From Flavobacteriales bacterium (lineage in GTDB: Bacteria > Bacteroidota > Bacteroidia > Flavobacteriales_D > Sanyastnellaceae), in NCBI GenBank assembly GCA_030728235.1, contig JANRAA010000241.1, forward strand, positions 1-17,334: a DNA stretch of 17,334 nucleotides. The letters run 5' to 3'. This document shows, piece by piece, positions 16,601-17,334 of this stretch. How positions within the stretch are numbered: position 1 is the first letter of the stretch; each line of letters starts with the position of its first letter. A program made the translations under genes and the position numbers. The notes beneath the pieces were generated by a model, which worked only from the letters and a program-made list of their open reading frames with translations, was not told the origin of the DNA and searched no databases.

Positions 16601-17334
16601 GAACGCAAACACAAACCCTGGTTCTTGCTTTGCAACTGTGGTTCTTGCAGCTCCTGCTGCTTCTGACAACTGCACTGTTGCTTCGGTTACCAACAACGCG
16701 CCTGTTACCTTCCCAATCGGCACGACTACCGTGACTTGGACTGTAACTGACAACGCGGGTAACACTGCTACTTGTACTCAGAACGTTACCGTTACTGATA
16801 ACGAAAATCCAACCATCACTTGTCCGGCAAACGTTACTGCTCCTGCTTCTGCTGGATCTTGTTTCACAACAGTAGTTCTCGCAGCTCCTGCTACTTCTGA
16901 CAACTGTACTGTGGCATCTGTTACCAACAACGCGCCTGCTACTTTCCCGATCGGGACTACTGCCGTTACTTGGACTGTGACAGACAATGCGGGTAACTCG
17001 GCTACTTGTACACAGAACGTTACCGTTACTGACAATGAAAATCCGACCATTACATGCGCTGCGGCGGTAAACGCTAACGCGGATCCAGGCTCTTGCTTCG
17101 CTACTGTGGTTCTTGCAGCTCCTGTAACTTCAGACAACTGTGGTATCGCTGGTGTTACCAACAACGCGCCTGCTACCTTCCCTATTGGCACAACTACCGT
17201 AACATGGACTGTAACTGACAACGCGGGTAACACTGCTACTTGTACTCAGAACGTTACCGTTACTGATAACCAAAACCCAACAATCACTTGTGCGGCTGCG
17301 GTAAACGCGAACACGGACCCTGGTTCTTGTTTTG
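13674..17334 (+). CDS. large secreted HYR-repeat adhesin with choice-of-anchor-L-type domain, 3' end outside window
   Basis: The frame is open from the ATG at 13674 to the window edge, 1220 codons with no stop. A signal peptide with a basic start and a hydrophobic core (ILPISILTVLSLLF) ends in TASA-Q near residue 36. Residues about 40-284 match the choice-of-anchor L type (GVLGLDQGIILSTG, IDFVFASEEYNEWV, DAFAFFVSGPG, VIADAGDSSWDSAVFL). A Calx-beta-like stretch spans 285-400, a divergent HYR unit 401-480, a HYR unit 481-564, a PKD-like segment 566-642 and a SprB-like segment 643-728. From 730 on there are six full 78-residue HYR units and part of a seventh, each with four cysteines. Such proteins are typical T9SS cargo acting in surface attachment or gliding, but the C-terminal sorting domain that would prove this lies beyond the window. 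The long leader suggests regulation at the mRNA level. The start could differ, because the frame is open 46 codons further upstream without an ATG. Confidence 0.85.
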   Translation, partial: MKQAIPCPNFGKITKSKILPISILTVLSLLFTTASAQLVVDQNASIAAMQNLIEGTGLTISNFTITAGQNQQYGTFTYTPDGVLGLDQGIILSTGTCNQAIGPNNTGESSSNRPDYADPDILLLSPLASRDACVIEFDVVPKCDTLQIDFVFASEEYNEWVCSDFNDAFAFFVSGPGIAGPFSNGAENFAILPDGTGVAIGSVNNGTPGGGMDPANCQSLANAAFFTDNTGGVNLQHDGFTVPLSAKGVVVPCQTYHVKLVIADAGDSSWDSAVFLKSFSCPGQLVDINPDPIFPNVVEGCQFGIFRLERGGDTTVALDVDLTFGGTAIYNVDYSLVDIFMNPAPTTVSFAANETVKIFALLGTQDFTAEGVESIDITATWNICSEVLSATQSFELQDVSVALVCPADMMVPATPGLCGANVTWPLPTVISNCNGVLLNRTDGLPFVQGSFMPLGTYTISYTGIMGGAASDNCSFNITVFDNEAPTINCPANITTNANASGCSANITMPVLTATDNCGIASITNDRTGSNNASGNYPLGTTVVNWTVTDVNGNVSTCSTTVVVNNSLVANAGADASVCIGTPYTITGSASGGTAPYTYSWNNGLGAGASHAVSPGSTTTYTVTVTDANGCTSTDAVTLTTMVAPNATVSVGVPTCGASNGSITFTFSDTPGRSAIEFSLNGGVSYQSQVNDNSGSVTYNGLSEGTYNLWVRWGNDDCPVELGDFLLAAIDTTNPTIICPAAVNANTDSGACFATVVLTAPATSDNCAVASVTNNAPATFPIGTTTVTWTVTDNAGNSATCTQNVTVTDNENPTITCAAAVNANTNPGSCFATVVLTAPATSDNCTVASVTNNAPATFPIGTTTVTWTVTDNAGNTATCTQNVTVTDNENPTITCAAAVNANTNPGSCFATVVLTAPATSDNCTVASVTNNAPATFPIGTTTVTWTVTDNAGNTATCTQNVTVTDNENPTITCAAAVNANTNPGSCFATVVLAAPAASDNCTVASVTNNAPVTFPIGTTTVTWTVTDNAGNTATCTQNVTVTDNENPTITCPANVTAPASAGSCFTTVVLAAPATSDNCTVASVTNNAPATFPIGTTAVTWTVTDNAGNSATCTQNVTVTDNENPTITCAAAVNANADPGSCFATVVLAAPVTSDNCGIAGVTNNAPATFPIGTTTVTWTVTDNAGNTATCTQNVTVTDNQNPTITCAAAVNANTDPGSCF
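15873..17334 (+). repeat. 234-bp tandem HYR repeat array (at least six units plus a partial seventh)
   Basis: Units begin at 15873, 16107, 16341, 16575, 16809, 17043 and 17277, exactly 234 bp (78 codons) apart, with no insertions or deletions. Each unit runs P-T-I-(I/T)-C, then SCFATVVL or a variant, SDNC, NNAP-T-FPIGTT-VTWTVTDNAGN, ATCTQNVTVTDN. Comparing sequence with itself at an offset of 234, 16125-16412 is identical to 16359-16646 over 288 bases. Units 1, 5 and 6 are more divergent. The array continues past the window end. Confidence 0.95.

Noticed and set aside
15014..17233. Series of minus-strand reading frames of about 73 residues, some nearly identical, opposite the HYR array
   Set aside because: They are antisense shadows repeating with the same 234-bp period as the plus-strand units. 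The plus frame encodes recognisable HYR domains and stays open throughout.
15873..17334. Direct repeats considered as a CRISPR array
   Set aside because: The repeats are 234 bp with no unique spacers, keep a coding frame and encode HYR domains.

Overview
The window looks like a chromosomal segment of a Bacteroidota bacterium, most likely of the Flavobacteriales. This rests on the long, plant-like IspG, the ileS – DksA-like – lspA cluster, OmpA-family proteins with TPR and PD40 domains, and a large HYR-repeat surface protein of the kind usually exported by the type IX secretion system (T9SS). No tRNA, rRNA, CRISPR array or insertion sequence is visible.

Layout. Positions 1-306 (minus) hold the 5' part of recO. 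Positions 307-687 are non-coding, with a strong plus-strand terminator hairpin, a second hairpin near 630-662, and a short element that recurs upstream of the adhesin gene. Positions 688-3253 (minus) hold a two-gene unit: a VWA-domain protein followed, one base later, by a MoxR/ChlI-like AAA+ ATPase. Positions 3356-4234 (plus) encode a secreted protein with one clear and one degenerate OmpA-like domain. Positions 4290-6218 (plus) encode IspG, which converges on a minus-strand housekeeping operon read in the order ileS (10660-7295), DksA-like (7284-6913), lspA (6883-6221). Positions 10814-13258 (plus), divergent from ileS, encode a TPR + PD40 + OmpA protein resembling T9SS component PorE. A terminator follows at 13291-13321. 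After about 350 bases of leader DNA comes a very large open reading frame (13674 to the window end and beyond). It has a signal peptide, a choice-of-anchor-L-type domain, a Calx-beta-like stretch, HYR, PKD-like and SprB-like segments, and then a perfect 234-bp (78-residue) tandem HYR array.

How the genes relate. RecO (recombination), IspG (non-mevalonate isoprenoid synthesis), IleS and LspA (lipoprotein maturation) are housekeeping. The two OmpA-family proteins and the HYR adhesin all belong to the envelope and surface; the PorE-like protein could anchor or support the secretion of proteins like the adhesin, but adjacency is the only evidence here. The least explained parts are the two non-coding stretches (307-687 and 13322-13673). 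They share a TTGT-N3-ACAA-N5-GTAAGAA element, and the first also has terminators with no plus-strand gene to terminate.
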